A stretch of 35,663 nt of DNA from Methylococcales bacterium (GTDB taxonomy: Bacteria; Pseudomonadota; Gammaproteobacteria; Methylococcales; Methylomonadaceae). Position numbers and translations under genes: made by a program. The notes below the pieces were generated by a model, which was given only the letters and a program-made list of their open reading frames with translations, had not been told where the DNA came from and searched no databases. Below are positions 9,618 to 18,168 of this stretch, in pieces (the first letter of the stretch is position 1; the number at the start of each line of letters is the position of its first letter). The stretch covers positions 1 through 35,663 of the forward strand of contig JAQURG010000012.1 in NCBI GenBank assembly GCA_028715725.1, in the 5' to 3' direction.

Positions 9618-10267
9618 TTTTTGCCACTTATTTTTAACCATGAGCCAGCTCATCCTGTCATTTATAAAATGAGCTGCCTGATGGTTTTGTATTATTTGCT
9701 CCGTGTTCAAGCAAGGAGCTTAAAACATAAATTGATAATTCTTTTGAATTATTATTTATTTATATGTTTTGAAATCGCTATGGTTTTAAGTTTAGCAGTA
9801 ATAAATTGATTTACTTGCCATACTTGAATAAAAACTTGATAGTGACTTCCCTGATCTTTTCAATTATACACTCGATCCGTGTAACGGTTCATACTGAAAT
9901 ATACGGGCGCGAATTAAGGAGCGGATAGGGCATCAATTCATACAGATAATAATGGGTGCCGAGGCGAGTTTTTAATAAGACTATAAATTGTCGACAGTTT
10001 TGGGGGTGCTGGTGACAGTTGCAGCTACAGTCAAACAATCTGGTTTAGAAGAAACTCAGGCAGATGAGTTTTATAATTAGAAAGAGAATCGAGCCGTGCG
10101 AGGGCTTGCGGCAGTGTTATAAAGCGCCGGCTGTAGCCTTCGTGTATAAGTCATACACGTGTCTTTGTGCCAGTTACGGAAGATGCCGAAGGCACCGGTT
10201 TCAATTGGACAACCGGGTGCGCAGCGGTGTTTATCATGATGATTTTCGGCTATCGTCTGTGTTTAAA
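9618..10267. other. Intergenic region upstream of glgX and downstream of the PhzF-like gene
   Basis: About 650 bases (or 560 if glgX starts at 9710) with no supportable gene. The part near 9720-9880 is AT-rich and probably carries the glgX promoter. The part at 10140-10220 holds two stem-loops: CGTGTAT-AAGTC-ATACACG at 10140-10158 and a GCACCGGTT/AACCGGGTGC pairing at 10192-10220. Either may end transcription of the nirBD operon. Confidence 0.45.
10192..10220 (-). terminator. Candidate stem-loop terminator for the nirBD-phzF operon
   Basis: GCACCGGTT (10192-10200) pairs with AACCGGGTGC (10211-10220) apart from one bulged G, 48 bases past the last gene of the operon. There is no T-run, so this is only a candidate. 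Confidence 0.25.
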
Positions 10268-11185
10268 TTAATCAGGCAATATGATAGTGCCCTGTGCGAA
10301 CATGACGGCTTCACCGCCGACGCGCAGTGCCAGTTTCTCCTGACCTTTATTATCCATTTCCAGATTCAATATACTGCGTCTTGAATGTGCATCGCCTCTA
10401 TCGACGGCAAAGGTATGCGTGCCTTTCCGGGTATGTTTAAACGAACACAAATACGATGCAAAGGCTGGCATTGCACTCCCTATGGGCGGATCTTCATGAA
10501 TGCCGATACGGGGGCCGAGTAGCCGTGCATTAAAATCCGCATCCACAAAAGGTGTTTTTGGTGCAAACAGCAAAATTTCCTGAGCGGCTGTTTGTGGTGC
10601 GATGGACTGGCTCCAGGCAGAATAATTAAATTTGGCATTTCTAACTGTTTCATAACGCCAAACCGGCACGATCAGGTAGGGAACTCCACAGGAAACCAGG
10701 CGGGGAGAATATTTTTTGTGATCGAGTTCCGATTGCTGAATGGACAAGAATCCGGCCAGTTCCTCATCGGTGGGGGCAAACCGGTCAACTATGGATGAAA
10801 CTTTACGGCTGAACTGGACAAAAACAGGTTTCCCCCGGCTTGCAGTAATATTGACATCAATCGGACCTACGTTCTGTTCAAATATGACGGGCGTAATTTC
10901 TTCTGTTAACTTAATATCACCACAGCTACCCAGGACATACGCGGTCGCTATAATGGGGTGCCCTGCGAAATCTATTTCACCCAGTGGTGAAAAGATACGC
11001 ATTTTTCGCATTGTACTTTCCTTGTCAGGATGAAAGACAAATGATGTTGCCGTTAAATTTAATTCTCTGGCAAGAAGTCGCATTTGTTCACTGCTTAAAC
11101 CTTCCGCATTGGGGAAAACCGCAATCTGAGCCCCATTGAAAAGCTGCCGTGTAAAAACATCAGCAATATAATAGTTATAATTCAT
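10268..11185 (-). CDS. PhzF-family isomerase-like protein lacking the catalytic glutamate
   Basis: The 305-residue protein has the diaminopimelate-epimerase-like PhzF fold: VADVFT-like first strand, FAGHPIIATAYVLG near residue 75 and HEDPPIGSAMPAF near 225. In PhzF of Pseudomonas the catalytic Glu45 lies in a NLSEST-type segment; here the same place reads NLTATSF with Ala46, and the GNPVAVF motif reads NGAQIAVF. These changes suggest altered or lost isomerase activity. The start at 11185 is preferred because GGAG lies 8 bases upstream and it follows the nirD stop by 4 bases; the longer frame would overlap nirD. It is the third gene of the nirB-nirD operon, but no role in nitrogen metabolism is known to me. 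Confidence 0.8.
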   Translation of the reverse strand: MNYNYYIADVFTRQLFNGAQIAVFPNAEGLSSEQMRLLARELNLTATSFVFHPDKESTMRKMRIFSPLGEIDFAGHPIIATAYVLGSCGDIKLTEEITPVIFEQNVGPIDVNITASRGKPVFVQFSRKVSSIVDRFAPTDEELAGFLSIQQSELDHKKYSPRLVSCGVPYLIVPVWRYETVRNAKFNYSAWSQSIAPQTAAQEILLFAPKTPFVDADFNARLLGPRIGIHEDPPIGSAMPAFASYLCSFKHTRKGTHTFAVDRGDAHSRRSILNLEMDNKGQEKLALRVGGEAVMFAQGTIILPD

Positions 11186-11189
11186 AGAT

Positions 11190-11522
11190 CTACTCCGGAA
11201 TGCTGACTTGAACGCTGCCATTTTCTATGCGAATGGCATAAGCGGGTATTTTTACCGATTCATCTTCAAGACAGACACCCGTTTGCAGATTGAAATGCTG
11301 TTTGTACAGGGGTGAAGCCACTACCGGCTGGCCTTTAATATCACCGATCAAGCCGCGCGATAATACATTGGCTTTACCAAAGGGATCATAATTGCTGAGC
11401 GCATAAACAGTAGATTCTTTGGGCATATAAAAGATGGCCACCTGCCGGCCGGCAACCAGGGCGCAAACTCCGGAGTCAGGTTGTAAGTCATCAATATTGC
11501 AGGCTTTTATCCACTGCGCCAT
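11190..11522 (-). CDS. nirD: Nitrite reductase (NADH) small subunit
   Basis: The 110-residue protein has the Rieske-like NirD fold but lacks the Cys/His ligands of a true Rieske cluster (the ligand loops read YDPFGKANVLS and ASPLYKQHFNL), as is usual for NirD. It forms the cytoplasmic NADH-dependent nitrite reductase with NirB. Its ATG directly abuts the nirB stop codon, with GAGGT inside the end of nirB as ribosome site, so translation is probably coupled. Confidence 0.93.
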   Translation of the reverse strand: MAQWIKACNIDDLQPDSGVCALVAGRQVAIFYMPKESTVYALSNYDPFGKANVLSRGLIGDIKGQPVVASPLYKQHFNLQTGVCLEDESVKIPAYAIRIENGSVQVSIPE

Positions 11523-14060
11523 TTACGCTACCTCGACCATCTTGAAATGCTTGCGTTCTTCTTCATCGGCAGGACGGATTTGTCCACGCTCTTCAATAAA
11601 TACCACATTATCATCCGGTTGGTCACTGTTAACAAAATGCCGGAAGCGTTTGAGTTTGGATTCATCTTCAATAGTGGTAAGCCATTCACAGTGATAGGTA
11701 TCAATGACATGCTGCATTTGTTGTTCCAACTGCTCACACAATCCCAGTTTGTCATCAATTACTACCGACTTCAAATAGTCCAGACCGCCTTCCATGTTTT
11801 CCATCCAAACTGCTGTACGTTGCAGACGGTCTGCAGTGCGTACATAAAAACTCAAAAAACGATCGATATATTTAATCAAGGTTGCTTTATCGAGGCCGGT
11901 GGCGAATAAATCCGCGTGACGTGGCTTCATGCCGCCATTGCCGCAGACATATAAATTCCAGCCGGTTTCAGTTGCTATAACACCGACATCCTTGCCCTGC
12001 GCTTCGGCGCATTCGCGGGTACAACCGGACACGGCAAATTTGATCTTATGCGGAGAACGCAAGCCTTTATAACGGTTTTCCAATTCTATCGCCAGGCCAA
12101 CGCTGTCATCGACTCCATAGCGGCACCAGGTGCTGCCGACGCAGGATTTAACCGTGCGCAATGATTTGCCATAGGCATGTCCGGACTCAAAGCCGGCATC
12201 GATGAGTTCTTTCCAGATATGCGGCAATTGATCCACTCTGGCCCCAAATAAGTCCACCCTTTGCCCTCCGGTAATCTTGGTATAAAGCTTGTATTTCTTT
12301 CCCACCTGTCCCAGGGCAATCAGCATGTCGGGGCTGATTTCGCCGCCTGTGATGCGCGGAACGACTGAATAGGTGCCGTCTTTCTGCATATTAGCCAAAA
12401 AAGTGTCATTGGTGTCCTGAAGTCCTAAATGTTCTGTTTTCAGGACATAGTCATTCCAGTAAGAGGCCAGAATAGAGCCGACTGCGGGTTTACAAATCTC
12501 GCAGCCTCTACCCTTGCCATGCCTTTCCAGCAAGACATCAAAAGTTTTGATTTCTTCGACCCTGATCAGATTAAACAGATCCTGCCGCGTAAAGGGAAAA
12601 TGCTCGCATATATCCGTATTGACTTCAAAGCCCTGTTTTGCAAGCTCCGAGTTCAGTACTGATTTTAACAAAGCCGCACAACCGCCGCAGCCGGTTGACG
12701 CTTTGGTTTCCGACTTTAATGCGCCGATCGTGGTGCAACCCGCTTCAATAGCCTGACAAACGGCGCCTTTAGTGACATCATAACAGGAACAGATTTGGGC
12801 TGACATCGGCAAAGCATCCGGACCTAAACCGACCGATTCATCGGAACGGGGAGGCAAAATCAGCGCATCCGGATTTTCCGGCAGTTCAATACCGTTTAAG
12901 CAATATTGCAATAAGGTGCCGTAACCGGATGCGTCACCGACCAATACGGCCCCCAGTAACTGCTTTTTATCCTGACTGACAACCAGCCGTTTATAGACTT
13001 CGCTGGCGCCATTTTGATAGGTATAAACCAATGCGCCCTGAGTTTTGGCATGAGCATCGCCGATACTGGCGACATCGACGCCCATCAGTTTCAGCTTTGT
13101 GCTCATATCGGCGCCGGTAAAGCTGGCTTCATTACCTGTCAGATCAGCGACAACAGTACGCGCCATCGCATAGCCGGGCGCAACCAGTCCGTATATCATG
13201 CCATTCCAGAGCGCACATTCACCTATGGCATAAATGTCGGGGTCAGAGGTAAGGCATTGATTATTGATGACTATGCCGCCGCGTGGCCCCACGTCAAGGC
13301 CACAATCACGGGCAATATCATCGCGAGGGCGTATGCCTGCAGAGAACAAGACAATGTCGGTTTCCAGTTCTTCGCCATCAACAAAACACATTTTATTCAC
13401 ACAGTGCTCACCATCGGTAATGACACTGGTGTTTTTGCCCGTATGCACGGTTACGCCCAAATCTTCAATTTTGCGTCTTAGCATGGAGCCGCCCGCCTCA
13501 TCCAGCTGAACCGCCATCAAGCGCGGGGCAAACTCCACGACGTGCGTTTGTAATCCCAGATCCTTTAAGGCCTTGGCGGCTTCCAGCCCTAACAATCCTC
13601 CGCCGACGACCACGCCGACTTTGCCGGTTTTAGCGGCAGCAGCCATTGCTTCAAGATCTTCAATGGTGCGATAAACCAGACAATTCATCCGATCATGTCC
13701 CGGTACTGGCGGTACAAAAGGATAAGAACCTGTCGCGAGCACCAGCTTGTCATAACGAATAGTGACGCCATTTTGGGAGGTTACCGTTTTAGAATGACGA
13801 TCAATTTTGGCGGCTTTATCGCCTATATGAAGCGTGATGCCATGTTGCTCGAAAAAGCCGGGTTCAACCAGAGATAAATCTTCGGCCGATTTCCCGGTAA
13901 AAAATGCAGAGAGATGGACCCGGTCATAGGCCGCTCTAGGCTCTTCGCAAAAAGTAACGATTTTATAGTCATCTTTTGCCGGACTTTCGACCAGGCTGGC
14001 TAAAAAATTTTGCCCAACCATACCATTACCAATGACGACTAATGTTTGTTCTTTGCTCAT
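11523..14060 (-). CDS. nirB: Nitrite reductase (NADH) large subunit
   Basis: NirB reduces nitrite to ammonia with six electrons from NADH. At 845 residues it matches E. coli NirB. The order is FAD domain (GNGMVG at about 10), NAD domain (GGGLLGLEAAKAL at about 150), a BFD-like [2Fe-2S] domain (ICSCYDVTKG...STGCGGC), then the sulphite/nitrite reductase ferredoxin half-domain and the sirohaem/[4Fe-4S] site formed by CVGSTWC and CTRECAEA. The start at 14060 is preferred over one six codons upstream because TGAGGT lies 6 bases before it. It heads the operon nirB-nirD-phzF and has a sigma-54 promoter and NtrC-like sites upstream, which implies induction under nitrogen limitation. Confidence 0.96.
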   Translation of the reverse strand: MSKEQTLVVIGNGMVGQNFLASLVESPAKDDYKIVTFCEEPRAAYDRVHLSAFFTGKSAEDLSLVEPGFFEQHGITLHIGDKAAKIDRHSKTVTSQNGVTIRYDKLVLATGSYPFVPPVPGHDRMNCLVYRTIEDLEAMAAAAKTGKVGVVVGGGLLGLEAAKALKDLGLQTHVVEFAPRLMAVQLDEAGGSMLRRKIEDLGVTVHTGKNTSVITDGEHCVNKMCFVDGEELETDIVLFSAGIRPRDDIARDCGLDVGPRGGIVINNQCLTSDPDIYAIGECALWNGMIYGLVAPGYAMARTVVADLTGNEASFTGADMSTKLKLMGVDVASIGDAHAKTQGALVYTYQNGASEVYKRLVVSQDKKQLLGAVLVGDASGYGTLLQYCLNGIELPENPDALILPPRSDESVGLGPDALPMSAQICSCYDVTKGAVCQAIEAGCTTIGALKSETKASTGCGGCAALLKSVLNSELAKQGFEVNTDICEHFPFTRQDLFNLIRVEEIKTFDVLLERHGKGRGCEICKPAVGSILASYWNDYVLKTEHLGLQDTNDTFLANMQKDGTYSVVPRITGGEISPDMLIALGQVGKKYKLYTKITGGQRVDLFGARVDQLPHIWKELIDAGFESGHAYGKSLRTVKSCVGSTWCRYGVDDSVGLAIELENRYKGLRSPHKIKFAVSGCTRECAEAQGKDVGVIATETGWNLYVCGNGGMKPRHADLFATGLDKATLIKYIDRFLSFYVRTADRLQRTAVWMENMEGGLDYLKSVVIDDKLGLCEQLEQQMQHVIDTYHCEWLTTIEDESKLKRFRHFVNSDQPDDNVVFIEERGQIRPADEEERKHFKMVEVA

Positions 14061-14101
14061 GTCTGACCTCAATGACAATATAATGCTGATCAGAATAAAA
14101 A

Positions 14102-14117
14102 AGCAAATGGCATGCCA
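14102..14117 (-). promoter_or_regulatory. Sigma-54 (RpoN) promoter of the nirBD operon
   Basis: On the minus strand the sequence is TGGCATGCCATTTGCT. It matches the consensus TGGCACG-N4-TTGCW at all but one defined position, with the invariant GG and GC correctly spaced. Transcription would start near 14091, leaving a leader of about 30 bases before nirB. The match was made by eye. Confidence 0.8.
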
Positions 14118-14200
14118 TAACTATAACAAACTGATCCTATTGATTTTCCTGCTCATTAGTAAAAGTAATATAAAACCATGCGCCCTAATAAGACGCATAT

Positions 14201-14217
14201 TTAACCATATTGGTGCA
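14201..14217. promoter_or_regulatory. NtrC-like enhancer site 1
   Basis: TTAACCATATTGGTGCA fits the 17-base NtrC pattern TGCACCA-N3-TGGTGCA with a perfect right half and 5 of 7 in the left half. Its centre lies about 118 bases upstream of the predicted sigma-54 start, comparable to the glnA enhancers of enteric bacteria. Confidence 0.6.
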
Positions 14218-14223
14218 ATGAAA

Positions 14224-14240
14224 CACACCAATAAGGTTCA
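14224..14240. promoter_or_regulatory. NtrC-like enhancer site 2
   Basis: CACACCAATAAGGTTCA matches the same NtrC pattern in 5 of 7 positions in each half. It lies 23 bases centre-to-centre from site 1, close to two helical turns, as expected for cooperative activator dimers. Confidence 0.45.
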
Positions 14241-14504
14241 ACTTTAAACAAAGCCTCTGATTCTGGATGCTCAATTTAACGAGAGAGTGGTATTGTTGCT
14301 CAAACAGATCAGATAATGGAATTGAGCCATTTGGCAAGCGTGGATGCCCAATTCATTATACTTTCCCGGCGAACGGCTGATTGTTCCAATCTGACTGTGT
14401 CGTTAGAGCTGATCCTTTTATCTCAACCGGAGCGGGCAGGCAGAAGATACCTTGCTCACTCCGGCATATAATAACTGCCTTATATCTACTATCCATATAG
14501 CATT
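14241..14504. other. Spacer between the nirB regulatory region and the broken haem protein gene
   Basis: A 51-codon frame at 14316-14471 (plus, beginning MELSHLASVDAQF) is open but has no clear ribosome site or known family. No other gene is seen. The promoter of the downstream gene should lie here. Confidence 0.4.
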
Positions 14505-14730
14505 ATGTTCAAAGATCGAAGAAGACCTTATACCCGCTTAAGAGATATTTCCGTCAGCGAAAGGATTTTAAATACGGTGTTCCTGCTCATGATAGGGCTC
14601 GGTTATCTAATGGCTCTTGCTGATATATATTACACCCATCAAGGCCTGGATGGAAAAGCGGGACTTTCAGTTAAAGATGTCGTCATTAGTTATCATGGTT
14701 CAAGCAATTAAACGCGCTTGGGTACTGCCA

Positions 14731-14739
14731 TCAGAGGTA
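14731..14739. repeat. Target-site duplication, left copy (9 bp)
   Basis: TCAGAGGTA occurs here and again at 15927-15935, directly outside both ends of the IS256-family element. Removing the element and one copy restores the reading frame of the host gene (AIRGIMEPN). Nine bases fits the 8-9 bp duplications of the IS256 family. Confidence 0.9.
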
Positions 14740-14763
14740 GAGATATACTCATTTCTGGTGTAT
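14740..14763 (+). repeat. Left terminal inverted repeat of the IS256-family element
   Basis: Pairs with 15903-15926, matching at 20 of 24 positions; mismatches fall at positions 4, 9, 13 and 16 from the outer end. Confidence 0.85.
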
Positions 14764-14843
14764 GACCTAGAGAGGAAAGCGGTGTAACCTGTTGGTAAAA
14801 AGATCTCGCCAGATCAACCGCCAACTATAAGGAAAACACCGCC

Positions 14844-15896
14844 ATGACAGATAGTAATGTTATCAGCTTGAATAAGCCAGAACAGAATGATCCGTTGCAG
14901 GACGTGCTGCGCGAGGGCGTCCGTAAACTGCTGGCTGCCGCGATCGAGGCCGAAGTCGCGGCCTTTATTAAGCAACATCACCCGTTTAAAACGGATGAGG
15001 ATAAGGCGGCTGTGGTCCGGAACGGTTATCTGCCTGAGCGCTCGCTTCAAACAGGGCTGGGTTTGCCAGCGGGTACCATCAGCCGGCTCAAGCAGGATTG
15101 GGAGCAAGATTACCAGGACTGGACCGACGCGACTTGCACCAAAAGCGCTACGTTTACGTTTGCGCCGATGGCGTCTACAGCCACGTGCGCATGGATGACC
15201 GGTTGTGCCTGCTGGTCATCATCGGTTCCGATGAAAACGGACGCAAAGAACTGTTGGCCTTGGCCGACGGCTACCGGGAATCGGCGGCAAGCCGGGAAGA
15301 GGTACTGACGGATTTGAGGCAGCGTGGCTTGAAAACAGCGCCTAAACTCGCCGTCGGCGATGGTGCGCTGGGTTTAAAGGAAAGCGGTCGGTAAACTCGG
15401 GCCGGATACTGACCAGCAGCGCTGTTGGGTGCACAAGACGGCTAATGTGCTGGAGAAACTGCCGAAAGCCATGCAACCCAAAGTCAAGGAAGCTCTGCAT
15501 GCAAGCTGGCAGGCGGAAACCCGGGCAGCAGCCTATCAAGCCTTTGACCACTGCCTGGAACGGTTCGAGCCGAAATAACCGAAAGCGATGGCCTGTCTGG
15601 CCAAAGACAGGGACGCCATGCTGACGTTTTACGATTATCCGGCCGAAAACCGGCAGCATATCCGGACCGGCAATCCGATCGAGTCGGTCTTCGCCACTGT
15701 CAGGTTGAGAACGACTAAAACGAAGCACTGCGGCAGCCGGACCACTACCTTGGCGATGGCGTTCAAATTGATGGAAACAGCCCAGAAAAAATGGCTGCGC
15801 TTAAGAGGCTATCAGCGCTTGACGGAGGTTATCACTGGCGTCAAATTCGTCAACGGTATTAAACAAACTGGAGATCAACAACAGGAGGCCGCTTGA
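14844..15896 (+). pseudogene. IS256-family (mutator-type) transposase, broken
   Basis: The start MTDSNVISLNKPEQ and NGYLPERSLQTG are typical of the family. About 60 residues are then missing, because the frame jumps directly to GTISRLKQDWEQDYQDW. A frameshift near 15100 moves to the frame carrying YVCADGVYS (first catalytic Asp) and LAVGDGALG (second Asp). Another shift near 15385 leads to QQRCWVHKTANVL, a TAA at 15576 where a Tyr is expected (EPK-stop-PKA), and finally NPIESVFATVRLRT (catalytic Glu) and VITGVKFVNGI. All three DDE residues remain recognisable, but no intact product is possible. Confidence 0.92.
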
Positions 15897-16518
15897 TTCT
15901 CTATACACCACAATTGACTATAGCTCTCAGAGGTATCATGGAGCCTAACCTGAGCTATAAAAGCGATAAAGAGGTTATTTTGCAATGGCTTGAGCATGGT
16001 TCCGACGAACCGGAATATATTGAAAAAATAGCTCCGATATTAAATCGTGACTGTGTGAAGTGCCATACTTCCGGCATTAACCCTTCCTTACCTGATTAAC
16101 CCATTACGCTACAGTATCCGAAGTGGCTCATTCAGGCGGAGCAACAATACCTACTCTGGTTCGCGTCTCTCATATTCATTTGTTTGGAATTGCCTTTATT
16201 CTGTTTTTTATCGGCAAAATATTTTTGCTTTGCGATCTTAATGTTCATATAAAAAGAGTGGCTGTGGTAATTCCTTTTGCGGCAATGCTATTGGATGTTC
16301 TATCATGGTTTATCACGACGGAGATTTCTCATTCGCTTATGTTGTCATTTGTAGCGGAGCATTAATGGGGATTTCTATGGGCTTGCAAATTTTGCTCAGC
16401 GTTTATCCAATGTGGCTTTACTCCAGAAAAATAACCGCCGATTGACTGGATCACGACAATTAAAGTTGTGGAAAACGGGAAACTTTGGGTCCGATCATCT
16501 TTTTATCCGATTTAAGAA

Positions 16519-16549
16519 GGCGCCGTCTCCGTTACAGCAGAGTGGCGCC
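16519..16549 (+). terminator. GGCGCC stem-loop upstream of fetA-like gene
   Basis: Two GGCGCC boxes at 16519-16524 and 16544-16549 with an inner CTC/GAG pairing form a hairpin 74 bases after the pseudogene end and 74 bases before the ABC gene. It could terminate the broken gene or lie in the leader of the ABC operon; no strong T-run follows. Confidence 0.3.
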
Positions 16550-16623
16550 GATTATTTTATAGATATGTACACTGTAAAAATAATCCCGATCCATGCTCCA
16601 TTATCTATTCAGGTTATTTTGCT

Positions 16624-17286
16624 ATGCTGCCTCTTATTCGCTTTGACCAGGTATCGGTCACTATCCACAAAAAAATGATTTTATCAGGCATCAGCTTTGC
16701 TCTTTCTCCCGGCGAAAAAGCGGCGCTATGCGGTAAATCCGGCTCCGGCAAGAGCAGCATACTGAAAACCTTACTGGGACTTCTTCCTGTAACATCAGGC
16801 ACAGTTTACTTTCAGGAGTTACCGCTGACTGCGGCATCTATCCAATCTATTCGAAGTGGCACTGCTTACATTGGGCAAGAACCGATGCTAGGGACTGAAA
16901 CCGTACGTGAAGCGCTGCTATTGCCTTTTCAATTCAAAACGCATCGCTATCATCGGCCCACGGAAGCCCAACTTATTGAGGTACTGCAACGGCTGCAATT
17001 GCCGGCAGGCATTTTAAGCCAGCCAGGCAGCCGTATTTCCGGAGGAGAAAAACAGCGTATTGCACTGGCTCGAGGTTTGTTATTGGGCAAAAAACTGTAT
17101 CTGCTGGACGAGGTTACCAGCGCATTGGATGCGGAAAGCAAAGCAGTCGTGCTCGAGGTTTTTTCCGATCCGGATCTGACTGTTCTATCGGTCGCTCACG
17201 ACCCGGAGTGGTTGGAACGTTGCGGAGTTATTTTTGAACTTGAAGCGGGTCGATTGACTCGGGCGGCGCATCATGAAAACACTTGA
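16624..17286 (+). CDS. fetA: ABC transporter ATP-binding protein, FetA/YbbL-like
   Basis: The 220-residue protein is a single ABC ATPase. Walker A is GKSGSGKSS near residue 38, the Q-loop lies in YIGQEPM, the signature is SGGEKQRIALARG, Walker B is LYLLDEVTSALD and the switch His is in VAHD. The partner permease begins inside its last codons (14-base overlap), so the two are translated together. In E. coli, FetAB exports iron and protects against peroxide stress; this role is transferred by family and gene order only. The start at 16624 has a weak AGG upstream. Confidence 0.85.
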   Translation: MLPLIRFDQVSVTIHKKMILSGISFALSPGEKAALCGKSGSGKSSILKTLLGLLPVTSGTVYFQELPLTAASIQSIRSGTAYIGQEPMLGTETVREALLLPFQFKTHRYHRPTEAQLIEVLQRLQLPAGILSQPGSRISGGEKQRIALARGLLLGKKLYLLDEVTSALDAESKAVVLEVFSDPDLTVLSVAHDPEWLERCGVIFELEAGRLTRAAHHENT

Positions 17287-18064
17287 TATTGAACTGCCGC
17301 AGATGGCGCTGCTCTACGGTCTCTGTTTGCTGCCCTTGTTATTGCTCCGGCTGATTGGACTGCGTTTGAGCCGGGATATCGGCATTAGTATTCTACGCAT
17401 GAGCACTCAGCTAGCGCTGGTGGGCATCTATCTGAAGATGCTGTTCGACCTTAACCATCCCTGGCTCAATGGCTTATGGATACTGGTGATGCTGTTAGTA
17501 GCCGATTTAAGTATTCTTCGGAGAGCAGGACTTAAAGCACGTGATTTTGCCTTGGCTACCTTTACGGCTATAGCCTTCAGTGTCGTATTCTCTACGGCTT
17601 ATCTGGTGGTTCTGGTCATTCAGCCGGCTCATTTTTATGATGCACGTTATATCGTGCCTTTAGCGGGCATGATCCTTGGCAACTGTTTGCAAGGCAATGT
17701 CATTGCATTGGAACGCTTTTATTCTGCGCTCCGCAAAAGCGAAAATGAATACGAGACCTTCCTGATGCTGGGCGCGACGCGCTGGGAAGCCGTGCGGCCG
17801 TATTTCAGGGAAGCCGTTAAAGCCGCAATCAATCCGACAATTGCCAGTATGGCGACCATGGGACTGGTGTCTTTGCCCGGCATGATGACAGGGCAAATTC
17901 TGGGTGGCAGTGAACCGTGGCTGGCTGTGAAATACCAGATTGCGATCATGATCTGCATTTTCACCAGCACCACTTTCGCCAGCATCATCAACTTGAAACT
18001 CAGCCTGAATATTGCTTTCAACGCATTTGATGTATTGAAAGATGAGGTGACTGAAAAGCACTGA
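17273..18064 (+). CDS. fetB: ABC transporter permease, FetB/YbbM-like (UPF0014)
   Basis: The 263-residue protein is highly hydrophobic with about seven predicted membrane helices and the UPF0014 landmarks MILGNCLQGNVIALERFYSAL, FLMLGATRWEAVRPY and SLPGMMTGQILGG, followed by YQIAIMICIF. The EAVRPY-type loop is the probable contact with the ATPase. It overlaps the upstream ATPase gene by 14 bases, giving a two-gene exporter operon probably for iron. A hairpin 20 bases after the stop may end the transcript. Confidence 0.85.
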   Translation: MKTLDIELPQMALLYGLCLLPLLLLRLIGLRLSRDIGISILRMSTQLALVGIYLKMLFDLNHPWLNGLWILVMLLVADLSILRRAGLKARDFALATFTAIAFSVVFSTAYLVVLVIQPAHFYDARYIVPLAGMILGNCLQGNVIALERFYSALRKSENEYETFLMLGATRWEAVRPYFREAVKAAINPTIASMATMGLVSLPGMMTGQILGGSEPWLAVKYQIAIMICIFTSTTFASIINLKLSLNIAFNAFDVLKDEVTEKH

Positions 18065-18083
18065 TTGGGTTGACAGCACGATC

Positions 18084-18111
18084 ATAGAGACCCAACATCT
18101 TGTGTCTCTAT
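18084..18111. terminator. Bidirectional hairpin between convergent fetB and egtD
   Basis: ATAGAGAC and GTCTCTAT form a perfect 8-bp stem with a 12-base loop. It lies 19 bases after the fetB stop and 57 bases past the end of egtD on the other strand. T-runs are poor, so efficiency is uncertain. Confidence 0.45.
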
Positions 18112-18168
18112 CCATTTGCGCCGTCATGTAAGGGTTTTTCTGACAGGGTAGATACTGCGTAAAAATCT

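Larger units (their letters stand above)
14740..15926 (+). mobile_element. Degenerate IS256-family insertion sequence (1187 bp)
   Basis: The ends are inverted repeats of about 24 bp: the left starts GAGATATACTCATTTCTGGT and the right, read inward, GAGCTATAGTCAATTGTGGT, with 20 of 24 positions identical. A 9-bp target duplication flanks it. The single transposase gene inside is broken, and the element is shorter than usual for the family because of an internal deletion. It can no longer make its own transposase, but its ends might be mobilised in trans. Confidence 0.9.
14505..16445 (+). pseudogene. Membrane protein with CxxCH haem motif, disrupted by nonsense codon, IS256 insertion and frameshifts
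   Basis: The pieces can be rejoined into one protein of about 245 residues. The N-terminal piece (14505-14708) has a transmembrane helix near residue 30 and ends in SYHGSSN before TAA at 14709. Reading through gives TRLGTAIRGIMEPNLSYKSD across the empty IS site. Next is NRDCVKCHTSG, a c-type haem motif, then a shift caused by a lost base near 16097, and a segment with LVRVSHIHLFGIAFILFF and three or more hydrophobic helices. A further shift near 16335 leads to GALMGISMGLQILLSVYPMW and a TGA at 16443. The intact ancestor was probably a membrane-anchored c-type haem protein of the inner membrane; its exact function is unknown to me. Confidence 0.85.

Noticed and set aside
10064-10384. 106-codon plus-strand frame overlapping the end of the PhzF-like gene
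   Set aside because: Partly antisense to a real gene and rich in Cys, Arg and Tyr in a way typical of a shadow frame.
13014-13481. 155-codon plus-strand frame inside nirB
   Set aside because: Antisense shadow of the NirB FAD/NAD domains.
14316-14471. 51-codon frame between the nirB promoter and the haem pseudogene
   Set aside because: No clear ribosome site and no family recognised, although its sequence is not obviously random.
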